52,155 nucleotides of DNA from an uncultured Haemophilus sp. (GCA_905205995.1 CAJLFU010000013.1:1-52155), one strand, 5' to 3'; shown: positions 33,822 through 42,737, counted from the first letter of the stretch. Numbers and translations are program-made. Notes: generated by a model from the sequence alone, not told the origin.

Positions 33822-34463
33822 ATGTTTCCTGCTCATCAACTTCAATTAGAACAATTAGCGTGCCAGCGTGGCGATCGTGTGTTGTTCACTGATCTTTCAC
33901 TGCAATTTCAAAGCGGTGATTTCGTGCAAATTGAAGGGCACAATGGTATCGGCAAAACAAGTTTATTACGGATTTTAGCCGGCCTTGCACAGCCTGTAGA
34001 AGGTAAAGTGCGGTGGAATTCAGACGAAATTACAAAACAACGCGAAGAATACCATTATCAGCTACTTTATCTCGGCCATCATTCTGGTGTGAAACCTGAA
34101 TTAACCGCATGGGAAAATTTAAAATTTTATCAGCAGATTAGTCAAAGTCAGCAAGGCACTGATATTTTATGGGATGTGCTTGAAACAGTAGGTTTACTTG
34201 GACGTGAAGATTTACCGGCTGCCCAACTTTCAGCTGGTCAGCAAAAGCGCATTGCCTTAGCGAGATTATGGATCTCAGAAGCACCTCTTTGGATTTTGGA
34301 TGAACCTTTTACAGCAATAGACAAAAAAGGGGTTGAAGTTTTAACCGCACTTTTTGAAAATCATGCTAAAAAAGGTGGAATGGTGATTTTAACGAGCCAC
34401 CAAGAAGTGCCAAGTACGTTATTGAAAAAAATCAATCTTGCTGATTATAAATATAACTCTTAG
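33822..34463 (+). CDS. ccmA: Heme exporter ATP-binding protein CcmA
   Basis: CcmA is the ATPase of the CcmABCD complex that releases holo-CcmE during cytochrome c maturation. The 213-residue protein has Walker A GHNGIGKTSLLRI near residue 40, the signature LSAGQQKRIALARLW near 135 and Walker B LWILDEPFTAID near 157. It is the first gene of a complete ccmABCDEFGHI operon divergent from sodA. An uptake signal lies inside the gene near 34004 and another near 34342. Confidence 0.95.
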   Translation: MFPAHQLQLEQLACQRGDRVLFTDLSLQFQSGDFVQIEGHNGIGKTSLLRILAGLAQPVEGKVRWNSDEITKQREEYHYQLLYLGHHSGVKPELTAWENLKFYQQISQSQQGTDILWDVLETVGLLGREDLPAAQLSAGQQKRIALARLWISEAPLWILDEPFTAIDKKGVEVLTALFENHAKKGGMVILTSHQEVPSTLLKKINLADYKYNS

Positions 34464-34469
34464 ATTTTT

Positions 34470-35135
34470 ATGATATTTTTACAGATTATAAAGCGTGAGC
34501 TGAAGATTGCGACCCGTAAACAAGCGGAAATATTGAACCCGCTTTGGTTCTTTTTAATCGTGATCACGCTGTTTCCATTGGTGATTGGGCCGGATCCTAA
34601 ACTCCTGTCTCGCATTGCACCAGGGGTTGCTTGGGTGGCGGCATTGCTTTCTGCGTTGTTGTCTTTTGAGCGCTTATTCCGAGATGACTTTATTGATGGC
34701 TCTTTAGAACAATTGATGCTTACGGCTCAACCTTTAGCGCTAACGGCACTCGCAAAAGTTGTTGCTCACTGGTTATTAACAGGTTTGCCGTTGATTTTAC
34801 TTTCACCTATTGCGGCGTTATTGCTTTCGTTGGAAGTGAATATTTGGTGGGCGTTGGTGCTCACACTATTGGTGGGCACACCAATTTTAAGCTGTATTGG
34901 TGCGATTGGCGTAGCATTGACGGTAGGATTACGTAAAGGTGGCGTATTGCTGAGTTTACTTGTGGTACCATTATTCATTCCGGTTTTAATTTTTGCCTCA
35001 GCAATTTTAGATGCCGCTGCGTTAAATCTCCCTTATGGCGGACAGCTTGCTATTTTAGGTGCAATTTTGGCTGGCGCAATAACCTTATCGCCTTTCGCCA
35101 TTGCCGCTGCACTACGAATTAGTTTAGATAATTAA
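34470..35135 (+). CDS. ccmB: Heme exporter membrane protein CcmB
   Basis: CcmB is the six-span membrane subunit partnering CcmA. The 221-residue protein has six hydrophobic segments and the conserved FERLFRDDFIDGSLEQLML near residue 65. It follows ccmA by 6 bases. A 69-base gap with an uptake signal (near 35150) separates it from ccmC. Confidence 0.94.
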   Translation: MIFLQIIKRELKIATRKQAEILNPLWFFLIVITLFPLVIGPDPKLLSRIAPGVAWVAALLSALLSFERLFRDDFIDGSLEQLMLTAQPLALTALAKVVAHWLLTGLPLILLSPIAALLLSLEVNIWWALVLTLLVGTPILSCIGAIGVALTVGLRKGGVLLSLLVVPLFIPVLIFASAILDAAALNLPYGGQLAILGAILAGAITLSPFAIAAALRISLDN

Positions 35136-35204
35136 TCACTATTGCAGTGAAAGTGCGGTCAGATTTTTAACTGTTTTTTATTTTTTTGGAATTAAGGATC
35201 TTTT

Positions 35205-35945
35205 ATGTGGAAGTGGTTACATCCTTACGCAAAACATGAAACCCAATATCATTTATGTGGCAAATTAAGCCCATTTTTTGGTGCGATTGCGGTTTTATTA
35301 TTGGCTGTTGGCATCGTGTGGGGCTTAGCTTACGCACCGGCTGATTATCAGCAAGGCAATAGTTTCCGAATTATGTATGTTCATGTGCCGGCGGCGATTT
35401 GGTCAATGGGCGTGTATGGTTCGATGGCCTTTGCTGCCATTATTGCGTTAGTTTGGCAAATTAAAGCCGCTCATCTTTCAATGATAGCCATGGCACCGAT
35501 CGGTGCAATGTTTACCTTTATTGCCTTGGTAACAGGTGCTATTTGGGGTAAACCAATGTGGGGAACCTGGTGGGTGTGGGATGCGCGTTTAACCGCAGAA
35601 CTCATTCTTTTCTTCTTATATATCGGTGTATTAGCCCTTTATTCTGCATTTTCTGATCGTGCCGTGGGCGCCAAATCAGCGGGTATCTTGTGTATTGTTG
35701 GTGTGGTGAATTTACCAATCATTCACTTCTCCGTAGAGTGGTGGAATACTTTACATCAAGGGGCAAGTATCACGAAGTTTGAAAAACCGTCTATTGCAAC
35801 GCCGATGTTAATTCCACTGATTTTATGTATTTTTGGATTTTTATTTTTATCCATTTGGTTTACGCTCGTGCGTTATCGCGTTGAATTGCTAAAAGAAGAT
35901 AGCAAACGTCCATGGGTAAAAGAGTTAGCAAGTAAGCTAAAATAG
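35205..35945 (+). CDS. ccmC: Heme-handling protein CcmC
   Basis: CcmC is needed to attach heme to CcmE at the periplasmic face. The 246-residue protein has six membrane spans and the tryptophan-rich periplasmic motif WGTWWVWDARLT near residue 120. The flanking heme-ligand histidines are in MYVHVPAA near 60 and HFSVEWWNTLHQG near 180. The start ATG follows AAGGA. It sits at its usual place between ccmB and ccmD. Confidence 0.95.
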   Translation: MWKWLHPYAKHETQYHLCGKLSPFFGAIAVLLLAVGIVWGLAYAPADYQQGNSFRIMYVHVPAAIWSMGVYGSMAFAAIIALVWQIKAAHLSMIAMAPIGAMFTFIALVTGAIWGKPMWGTWWVWDARLTAELILFFLYIGVLALYSAFSDRAVGAKSAGILCIVGVVNLPIIHFSVEWWNTLHQGASITKFEKPSIATPMLIPLILCIFGFLFLSIWFTLVRYRVELLKEDSKRPWVKELASKLK

Positions 35946-35974
35946 TTTTTCATTTTTATTTTAGGGAGCGGAAA

Positions 35975-36178
35975 ATGTTTTTCCAAAGTTGGAGTGATTT
36001 TATCAATATGGGAGGCTACGGTTTTTATGTGTGGCTTTCCTACGGCATTAGTCTTGTGGCAATGATCATTTTGGCGATACAAAGTGTCAAAGGGCGTAAA
36101 ACGGTGTTAAAAGAAGTGTTACGCGAGCAACAACGTGAAGCCCGTTTAAACCAAGCAAATAAAGGAAATACGCTATGA
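35975..36178 (+). CDS. ccmD: Heme exporter protein CcmD
   Basis: CcmD is a small membrane protein that stabilises CcmC-CcmE. The 67-residue product has the family form: FQSWSDFINMGGYGFYVWLSY, one membrane span, then a basic tail (REQQREARLNQANK). The start follows TAGGGAGCGG. It overlaps ccmE by 4 bases (ATGA). Confidence 0.9.
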   Translation: MFFQSWSDFINMGGYGFYVWLSYGISLVAMIILAIQSVKGRKTVLKEVLREQQREARLNQANKGNTL

Positions 36179-36705
36179 ATCCAAGACGCAAATCAAGACT
36201 CTCTATCATTATCTTTGTGATTTTAGGTATTTCGATTGCAACAGGTTTAGTCCTTTATGCACTTCGCCAAAATATCGATTTATTTTATACGCCATCAGAA
36301 GTGATTGAAGGTAAAGAAGGTAAGGCAGATCAAAAACCTGAAGTGGGACAACGCATCCGTGTAGGTGGCATGGTTGTGGAAGGCACGGTAAAACGCGATC
36401 CAAAAAGCTTAAAAGTTCGTTTTGAGTTAAATGATATCGGTCCATCTATTACTGTTGAATACGAAGGTATTCTTCCTGATCTTTTCCGTGAAGGGCAAGG
36501 TATCGTCGCGCAAGGCGTATTAAAAGAGCCAACTTTATTAGAGGCGACAGAAGTACTTGCTAAGCACGATGAAAATTATGTACCACCTGAATTAGGCGAA
36601 AAAATGCAGAAAGTACATAAGCCAATGGGCGCAGAGTTAAAAGGCGAGAGTGAAGCTGATCGTCGTTATAAAGAAACCCAGCAAAAACCGCAAGAAGGTC
36701 AATAA
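36175..36705 (+). CDS. ccmE: Periplasmic heme chaperone CcmE
   Basis: CcmE carries heme covalently on a histidine and hands it to CcmFH. The 176-residue protein has a short cytoplasmic start and one membrane anchor (about 9-29). The OB-fold domain includes FYTPSEV and RIRVGGMVVEGTV. The heme-binding His is in VLAKHDENYVPPE near residue 130, and the C-terminal tail is charged and flexible. Its stop overlaps the ccmF ATG by one base. Confidence 0.95.
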   Translation: MNPRRKSRLSIIIFVILGISIATGLVLYALRQNIDLFYTPSEVIEGKEGKADQKPEVGQRIRVGGMVVEGTVKRDPKSLKVRFELNDIGPSITVEYEGILPDLFREGQGIVAQGVLKEPTLLEATEVLAKHDENYVPPELGEKMQKVHKPMGAELKGESEADRRYKETQQKPQEGQ

Positions 36706-38654
36706 TGATTGCTGAACTAGGAAATTATGCGCTTGCTTTAAGTCTTGCCGTTTCATTCTTTTTAGCGATTTTCCCATTATGGGGCGCAGAAAAAGGTCAC
36801 CCTCAATTAATGTCATTGGCTCGTCCAATGACTTATGGTTTATTTTTCAGTTTAACCATTGCTTTTGCAGCATTATTCTATCTGTTTGCTGTTAATGATT
36901 TCAGTGTGCAATATGTGGTAAATAACTCTAACAGCAGCTTGCCGATTTATTATCGTTTATCTGCGGTGTGGGGTTCACACGAGGGTTCATTATTACTTTG
37001 GATTTGGTTATTAACCCTTTGGGGCGCAGCGGTTGCCTTATTTAGCAAACACTTACCACAAGAAGCCGTGGCTCGCGTGTTGGGTATTATGGGGATTATT
37101 AGCATAGGCTTCTTACTCTTTGTATTATTTACCTCAAATCCATTTACCCGTACATTCCCTGACTTCCCAGTAGATGGCAGAGAATTAAACCCAATGTTGC
37201 AAGATGTGGGCTTGATTTTCCATCCTCCATTGCTTTATATGGGATATGTTGGTTTTTCTGTGGCTTTTGCCTTTGCGATTGCATCATTAATGACAGGGAA
37301 ATTAGACTCCGCTTGGGCAAGATGGTCTCGCCCTTGGACGATAGCAGCTTGGGTCTTTTTAACACTCGGGATCGTACTCGGTTCTTGGTGGGCCTATTAT
37401 GAGCTAGGCTGGGGGGGCTGGTGGTTCTGGGATCCAGTAGAGAACTCTTCTTTAATGCCTTGGCTTGCAGGAACCGCATTAATCCACTCTTTAGCGGTTA
37501 CTGAAAAACGTGGTTCTTTTAAAGCGTGGACTGTACTTTTAGCAATCCTTGCTTTCTCACTTTGTTTACTGGGTACGTTCTTAGTTCGTTCTGGTATCTT
37601 AGTGTCAGTACACGCTTTTGCTTCAGATCCTACACGTGGTTTATATATTCTTGCTTATTTGGTTGTGGTAATTGGTGGTTCTTTAACCTTGTACGCTTAC
37701 AAAGGCAACCAAATTCGTTCGCGTGATAATGCAGAACGCTATTCTCGCGAAACCTTATTGTTATTGAATAATATCCTATTAATGACCGCGCTTTGTGTGG
37801 TGTTCTTAGGGACATTATTGCCATTAGTTCATAAACAATTAGGTTTGGGCTCTATTTCGATCGGTGCACCGTTCTTTGATCAAATGTTTCTGATTATTAT
37901 GACTCCATTTGCCCTATTACTAGGTATTGGACCATTGGTTAAATGGCGTCGTGATCAGTTCTCTGAAATTCGTACACCGGTTGTAGTGAGTGTGATTGTA
38001 ATGGCGATTGCAGGCTTTGCCTTGCCATATTTCTTACACAATAAACTCACGGTCAGTGTTGTGCTTGGCACCATGATGTCTGTCATTATTGTGTTATTAA
38101 GCCTTTATGAAATGAAACAACGTGCAACACATCGTGAATCGTTTTTTAAAGGTATTACCAAGCTTTCCCGTTCCCATTGGGGGATGATTTTGGCTCACCT
38201 TGGTGTGGCAATGACAGTTTGGGGAATTGCCTTTAGTCAAAACTTTAGTGTAGAACGCGATGTGCGAATGGCCGTTGGCGATACAGTGCAGATCGCTGAC
38301 TATGACTTCAAATTTACTGGCGTGAGTGATGCAAATGGGCCTAACTATATGGGTGGCAAAGCACAAATTGATATTTCAAAAGACGGTAAACCAGAAGCAA
38401 CATTATTCGCTGAAAAACGTTTTTATACCGTCAGTAAAATGCCAATGACTGAAGCGGCAATTGATTGGGGATTTACCCGCGATCTTTATGTCGCCTTGGG
38501 TGAAAAAATAGAAGATAACTCATGGGCACTTCGCCTTTACTATAAACCGTTTATCCGTTGGATTTGGATTGGTGGATTGTTTATGGCGCTAGGTGGCTTG
38601 CTCTGTATGTTTGACCGTCGTTATCGTTTTAGTCGCTTGGTAAAACAGTCTTAA
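36705..38654 (+). CDS. ccmF: Cytochrome c heme lyase subunit CcmF
   Basis: CcmF works with CcmH to ligate heme to apocytochrome c. The 649-residue, many-span membrane protein has the WWD motif in ELGWGGWWFWDPVENSS near residue 235. Heme-ligand His regions include VWGSHEGSLLLW near 88-100. The length is normal for CcmF; NrfE-type paralogues are similar, but the operon decides. A 55-base gap precedes ccmG. Confidence 0.95.
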   Translation: MIAELGNYALALSLAVSFFLAIFPLWGAEKGHPQLMSLARPMTYGLFFSLTIAFAALFYLFAVNDFSVQYVVNNSNSSLPIYYRLSAVWGSHEGSLLLWIWLLTLWGAAVALFSKHLPQEAVARVLGIMGIISIGFLLFVLFTSNPFTRTFPDFPVDGRELNPMLQDVGLIFHPPLLYMGYVGFSVAFAFAIASLMTGKLDSAWARWSRPWTIAAWVFLTLGIVLGSWWAYYELGWGGWWFWDPVENSSLMPWLAGTALIHSLAVTEKRGSFKAWTVLLAILAFSLCLLGTFLVRSGILVSVHAFASDPTRGLYILAYLVVVIGGSLTLYAYKGNQIRSRDNAERYSRETLLLLNNILLMTALCVVFLGTLLPLVHKQLGLGSISIGAPFFDQMFLIIMTPFALLLGIGPLVKWRRDQFSEIRTPVVVSVIVMAIAGFALPYFLHNKLTVSVVLGTMMSVIIVLLSLYEMKQRATHRESFFKGITKLSRSHWGMILAHLGVAMTVWGIAFSQNFSVERDVRMAVGDTVQIADYDFKFTGVSDANGPNYMGGKAQIDISKDGKPEATLFAEKRFYTVSKMPMTEAAIDWGFTRDLYVALGEKIEDNSWALRLYYKPFIRWIWIGGLFMALGGLLCMFDRRYRFSRLVKQS

Positions 38655-38709
38655 TCGTGATGAGGGGCTAAATTAAGCCCCCTAAAAATAGATGTAAATT
38701 GATCGTGTT

Positions 38710-39255
38710 ATGAATAAAAAACTACTTATCCCACTTATTATTTTTCTAGCTGTCGTTGTGGCATTTTTAGTTCAGCTTGGACGTAATGCTCAAGGTGATG
38801 ATCCGAAAGCGTTAGAGTCAGCCCTGGTAGGGAAACCTGTACCACAGAAAACATTAACGGATTTATTGGAAAATAAAACCTACGGTAATGAAATTTTCCA
38901 ACAAGGTAAACCGATTCTCTTAAATGTGTGGGCGACTTGGTGTCCAACTTGTTATGCAGAACATCAATATTTGAATCAATTGGCTAAACAAGGCGTGACA
39001 ATCATTGGTTTAGACTATAAAGATGAATCACCAAAAGCGATAAAATGGCTGAAAGATTTGGGCAATCCTTATAGCCTTGTGCTTAAAGATGAAAAAGGTT
39101 CTTTTGCATTAGATTTAGGCGTTTATGGTGCACCGGAAACATTCATTGTAGATGGTAAAGGTGTGATTCATTATCGTTTAGCGGGTGATGTGAATGAACG
39201 TGTTTGGAATGAAACCTTGAAGCCTATTTATGACAAATTAGCGGAGAAACCATAA
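38710..39255 (+). CDS. ccmG: Thiol:disulfide oxidoreductase CcmG (DsbE)
   Basis: CcmG keeps apocytochrome c cysteines reduced for heme attachment. The 181-residue protein has an N-terminal membrane anchor (residues 4-20) and a periplasmic thioredoxin fold with the active site NVWATWCPTCYAEH (CPTC, near residue 80) and the cis-Pro region GVYGAPETFIVD near 145. Its stop shares one base with the ccmH start. Confidence 0.95.
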   Translation: MNKKLLIPLIIFLAVVVAFLVQLGRNAQGDDPKALESALVGKPVPQKTLTDLLENKTYGNEIFQQGKPILLNVWATWCPTCYAEHQYLNQLAKQGVTIIGLDYKDESPKAIKWLKDLGNPYSLVLKDEKGSFALDLGVYGAPETFIVDGKGVIHYRLAGDVNERVWNETLKPIYDKLAEKP

Positions 39256-39719
39256 TGAGAAAATCATGGCTTTTTTTGACCGCACTTTTTATGAGCGTCT
39301 CTGCGACTGCCGCAATTGATGCGCTAAATTTTGCTTCACCAGAGCAAGAAAAGGACTATCACCAATTAACGCAAGAACTGCGTTGTCCACAATGTCAAAA
39401 TAACAATATTGCCGATTCTAATGCAACCATTGCCGTAGATATGCGTGGCAAAGTGTTTGAATTGTTGCAAGAAGGCAAAAATCGAAATGAAGTGGTGGAT
39501 TATATGATCCAACGTTATGGCAATTTCGTGACTTATGATCCACCTATGACAATGGCCACAATTGTGTTATGGATTGCACCAATTTTATTAGTATTTGTTG
39601 GTATTTTATTTATATTTAAACGTAAATCGAAAATCCCAAGTGCGGTTAATTCTGACGTTGTTTTAGATGATGAAGAGAATGCACGCTTGTCGGCTTTACT
39701 CAAAGAAAAGGATAAATAA
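39255..39719 (+). CDS. ccmH: Cytochrome c maturation protein CcmH
   Basis: CcmH presents reduced apocytochrome to CcmF. The 154-residue protein has a signal or anchor segment (residues 4-20) and the conserved LRCPQCQNNNIADSNA with the redox CxxC near residue 45. One C-terminal membrane span (about 95-118) and a short acidic tail follow. Its short form lacks the TPR part, which is encoded separately by ccmI next door. It contains two uptake signals. Confidence 0.94.
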   Translation: MRKSWLFLTALFMSVSATAAIDALNFASPEQEKDYHQLTQELRCPQCQNNNIADSNATIAVDMRGKVFELLQEGKNRNEVVDYMIQRYGNFVTYDPPMTMATIVLWIAPILLVFVGILFIFKRKSKIPSAVNSDVVLDDEENARLSALLKEKDK

Positions 39720-40636
39720 TGAATTTTGCATTAAGTATTATTGCGCTCACTTTAGTCGTGGCATTGATTTGTTTTTATCCCTTGTTGCGTTCTGTTAAAG
39801 CTAAAGCAGATAAAAAGCGTGATGAATTAAATAAAGCGTTATATTTTTCTCGTTTGCAAGAGATTGAGCAAGATAATCAACAGGGTTTAGTTGAAAATGT
39901 TGAACAACTCAAGCAAGAGCTACAAAAAACATTGTTGGAAGATATTCCTCAACAAGAAACTCAAGCTATCGATAAAAATACCCAAAATTACGGTAAGTTA
40001 TGGTTTGTTTCTGGCTTATTAGGTTTGGCCATTATTGCTGGCGGGGCTTATTTCCCTTTGGGATCTTGGAAAGCCGAGGATATGATGGAAAAAACATTGG
40101 CAAAATTACCTTATTTCTTTGAACGAATCAAAGAAGAAGATACAAACCCAATGACGGATGCTGAAATGCAACAATTTTCGACCGCACTTCGTTTGGATTT
40201 ACAAAAAACACCAAAGGATGCTAAAAAATGGTGGTTGCTCGGTCAGGTAGGGATGAATTTGGGTAATGGAAAATTAGCGTTTGATAGTTATCAACAAGCG
40301 AATAAGCTTGAACCGGATAATTTAACGTATAAGCTTTCCTATGCGCGTATGCTAATGTCTTCTGAAGATCAAACAGATAGACTCAAAGGTAACCAGCTTT
40401 TACGTGATATTATTCGTCAAGATCATTCTAATCCTGAGGCCTTAAGTTTACTTGCTTTCAGTTATTTTGAAGGTGAAGATTATAAAATGGCGGCAGTAAC
40501 CTGGGCGATGATGTTACGCTTATTGGAGCCAGATGATCCTCGCGTGCCAATGCTTGAGAAAAGTATTCGTGCAGCACGTGATGCACTTGCTTTGCAGGAA
40601 GAAGAAAAAGCGAAAAGTGTTACGCCGGAGAAATAA
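39719..40636 (+). CDS. ccmI: Cytochrome c biogenesis TPR protein CcmI
   Basis: CcmI binds apocytochromes and delivers them to CcmFH. The 305-residue protein has two membrane spans (about 2-20 and 98-117) with a helical cytoplasmic segment between them (LYFSRLQEIEQDNQQGLVE). A periplasmic TPR domain (about 160-290) includes WWLLGQVGMNLGNGKLAFDSY. It corresponds to the C-terminal half of E. coli CcmH. It overlaps its neighbours by one base on each side. Confidence 0.92.
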   Translation: MNFALSIIALTLVVALICFYPLLRSVKAKADKKRDELNKALYFSRLQEIEQDNQQGLVENVEQLKQELQKTLLEDIPQQETQAIDKNTQNYGKLWFVSGLLGLAIIAGGAYFPLGSWKAEDMMEKTLAKLPYFFERIKEEDTNPMTDAEMQQFSTALRLDLQKTPKDAKKWWLLGQVGMNLGNGKLAFDSYQQANKLEPDNLTYKLSYARMLMSSEDQTDRLKGNQLLRDIIRQDHSNPEALSLLAFSYFEGEDYKMAAVTWAMMLRLLEPDDPRVPMLEKSIRAARDALALQEEEKAKSVTPEK

Positions 40637-41034
40637 TGAAGCCCCAATTGTTAGGTTTTCACCATATTGCGATCATTGCTTCGAACTATGCACGTTCGAA
40701 GCATTTTTATATGGAGATTTTAGGCGCTAAACAGCTAAATGAAACTTATCGGGCAGAAAGGGATAGCTATAAACTAGATTTAAGTTTTCCCGATGGGAGT
40801 CAAATAGAGTTGTTTTCTTTTTCAAATCCGCCACCAAGAGTAACCACTCCAGAGGCTTGTGGTTTGCGACATTTAGCATTTAAAGTCGAGAATATTGATG
40901 AATATGTCGCTTATCTTATGGAAAATAGCATTGATTGTGAACCAATTCAGGTTGATGAATTAACGGGAATGAAGTACACTTTCTTCAGAGACCCGGATTA
41001 TTTACCTATTGAATTATACGAAAATAATTATTAA
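40636..41034 (+). CDS. gloA2: VOC-family protein, YaeR/GloA2 type
   Basis: This 132-residue vicinal-oxygen-chelate protein closely follows E. coli YaeR along its length: GFHHIAIIASNYARSKHFY, IELFSF, PEACGLRHLAFKV and LPIELYEN. The likely metal ligands are those His and Glu residues. Glyoxalase-like activity is possible, but the substrate is unknown. It shares one base with ccmI, so it is transcribed with the ccm operon, although no role in cytochrome assembly is known. Confidence 0.85.
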   Translation: MKPQLLGFHHIAIIASNYARSKHFYMEILGAKQLNETYRAERDSYKLDLSFPDGSQIELFSFSNPPPRVTTPEACGLRHLAFKVENIDEYVAYLMENSIDCEPIQVDELTGMKYTFFRDPDYLPIELYENNY

Positions 41035-41053
41035 CGTAGAAAATCAAATTATT

Positions 41054-41647
41054 ATGAGTCATATTAAGAAAAAAATTGGGATTTACTCTTTTTGTGTTTT
41101 AGCATCATCAGTTGTTTTAGCCGAAGGTAGTAGTGTTGTATATGAAACAAAAGCGAAGGCACCTGAAAATCATGTTTCAGTCAATGTTTCTGAAAGTAAT
41201 ATTTCTGAAACAGTGAAATATATTGATGGAAAAGGCCAAAGAAGTTTAGATCCTAAGTCTGAAAAAGACATTGAAGAGCTTGCTAATAGTGTTGAGTTTG
41301 AGGTATACAAGTTTAACGAGTCTGCCGCTTCAAAAACAACCTTCCTTTCACCCGCTGGGATTTGCAGTGGCTTTAAAAGTGATGATGGCGTAGATGTCAC
41401 TAACACCAGTAATTATTACATTAAACCTAATGATGCTAGTGAGTATTATGGTAGTGTGTTAGGTGCCACAATTTATAAAAAAGGTGAAACGAAACACTCA
41501 CAGTATGTCCCTGTTTATGCAATCAAAAATGCCAATGTAGCAAAATATATTGAGCAAAATGAAGATCCGAACGTTAGAAAAAAAGCGAATGAGCGGATTA
41601 AAGAAGGCAGAGAAACGCTTAATAAAGTAGTTTGTGATAAAAGGTAA
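41054..41647 (+). CDS. Uncharacterised exported protein after the ccm operon
   Basis: I do not recognise this gene. The ATG at 41054 begins a basic start and a hydrophobic signal peptide (IYSFCVLASSVVLAEG, cleavage near residue 26), and gives 197 residues; an earlier in-frame ATG at 41009 inside the VOC gene is unlikely. The mature part has no membrane span. It contains VSVNVSESNISETVKYIDGKG and two cysteines, one in AGICSGF and one four residues from the end. These could form a disulfide. It is 19 bases after the VOC gene and 4 before the next lipoprotein gene, so probably co-transcribed. Confidence 0.7.
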   Translation: MSHIKKKIGIYSFCVLASSVVLAEGSSVVYETKAKAPENHVSVNVSESNISETVKYIDGKGQRSLDPKSEKDIEELANSVEFEVYKFNESAASKTTFLSPAGICSGFKSDDGVDVTNTSNYYIKPNDASEYYGSVLGATIYKKGETKHSQYVPVYAIKNANVAKYIEQNEDPNVRKKANERIKEGRETLNKVVCDKR

Positions 41648-41651
41648 CGTT

Positions 41652-41954
41652 ATGAAAAAATTAATTTCTATTGCAGCATTATCTGTTTTAACAGCTTGTA
41701 CTGCACCTCAGGAAGCTTCAAGTATTGGTAATGGTGCAGCGATGTATGATATGAATGCGGTGCAGGATTATAATTCTCGAGTAACAAGTGGTAATACTGT
41801 AACAGCTCGAGAAAAAGCTAAAGTTGCACAAAGAGATAGCGTTCCAAATGAAATGAATGCGAGTGATCATCGTTCTAAACATACAGGTTATTCTCGCATT
41901 CCTGTAGCAATAATGCCTAGTGTCGGTGTTGGTTATTGCCATCACTGCTGGTAA
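41652..41954 (+). CDS. Uncharacterised small lipoprotein ending in CHHCW
   Basis: I do not recognise this gene. The ATG at 41652 begins a lipoprotein signal with lipobox LTAC (Cys at residue 16) and gives 100 residues. The mature chain is short, polar and predicted disordered in the middle (NSRVTSGNTVTAREKAKVAQ). It ends hydrophobic and glycine-rich, with the last five residues CHHCW. That Cys-His-His-Cys end could bind metal or form a disulfide, but it is not a CxxCH heme site. It follows the exported protein gene closely and ends before a strong terminator. Confidence 0.7.
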   Translation: MKKLISIAALSVLTACTAPQEASSIGNGAAMYDMNAVQDYNSRVTSGNTVTAREKAKVAQRDSVPNEMNASDHRSKHTGYSRIPVAIMPSVGVGYCHHCW

Positions 41955-41972
41955 TTAAATGACTAAAAAATT

Positions 41973-42003
41973 AACCGCACTTGAAAAAGTGCGGTTATTT
42001 TTT
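41973..42003. terminator. Bidirectional uptake-signal terminator between the lipoprotein gene and hda
   Basis: AACCGCACTT (41973-41982), loop GAAA, AAGTGCGGTT (41987-41996) and then an AT-rich T-run. Two inverted uptake signals form a 10-bp stem capped by a GNRA loop. The A-run on the left serves the minus strand. Confidence 0.85.
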
Positions 42004-42010
42004 TATCTGT

Positions 42011-42706
42011 TTATAAGCCTAAAATAGATTTCACAAAAGGAATAGTCAGATTTCGTTTAGCTTGCAATGAGGCTTTATCGAGTTGAACTAATGCCTCTTT
42101 TAATGTCGCCATATCTCGATCTAGACGAGTAAATATAAAATTGGCAGTATCATCTGAAAGCATAATGCCTCGCTGATGGGCATTTTGTTTCAATACAGCG
42201 AGTTTTTGTGCATCGCTGAGAGGAATCAATTGATAACTTTCTCCCCATTTTAAACGAGAGGCTAGATCCGGTAATTTAACGGGTAGAGCAGTTGGAGATT
42301 GTTCAGCACTGACAACCAATAAGGTTTTGCCATTGGCTTTAATACGATTAAAGAGATCAAATAAGGCTATTTCCCATTCTGAATTTCCAATAACTGCTTG
42401 CAAATCATCCAGGCAAACCAACTCTTGTTGTTCTAAATTTTCAAAAACAGCTGTCGAAAAATATTGTGATTTGCTCAATGGAACATAAATCGCACTACGT
42501 TGTTGCTGAATATATTCATTACAGAGTGCGCGTAGAAGATGGGTTTTTCCGACGCTTTGGCTTCCCCAAAGGTAGAAGAATTGTTGCTGTAAATCAGTTA
42601 TATTTTGACGCAAAGAATTGAGCAATAATGCATTATTATCGCTATAAAAATTCTCAAACGTTTCATCATCAATTTGATGAATAGGTAAAGAAAGTTGCTG
42701 ATTCAC
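42011..42706 (-). CDS. hda: DnaA regulatory inactivator Hda
   Basis: Hda binds the DNA-loaded beta clamp and stimulates ATP hydrolysis by DnaA, preventing re-initiation. The 231-residue protein begins with a clamp-binding motif (QLSLPI, residues 4-9). It has a AAA+ domain with Walker A WGSQSVGKTHLLRAL near residue 47, Walker B VCLDDLQAV near 95 and sensor-like VVSAEQSPTALP. It lacks the DnaA DNA-binding domain. It lies downstream of uraA, as in E. coli. Confidence 0.93.
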   Translation of the reverse strand: MNQQLSLPIHQIDDETFENFYSDNNALLLNSLRQNITDLQQQFFYLWGSQSVGKTHLLRALCNEYIQQQRSAIYVPLSKSQYFSTAVFENLEQQELVCLDDLQAVIGNSEWEIALFDLFNRIKANGKTLLVVSAEQSPTALPVKLPDLASRLKWGESYQLIPLSDAQKLAVLKQNAHQRGIMLSDDTANFIFTRLDRDMATLKEALVQLDKASLQAKRNLTIPFVKSILGL

Positions 42707-42737
42707 GGATTAACGAGTTGATTTAAAATAAAAAAAG

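Noticed and set aside
41940..41954. CHHCW as a heme c attachment site
   Set aside because: Heme c attachment needs CxxCH; here His residues lie between the cysteines and Trp follows.
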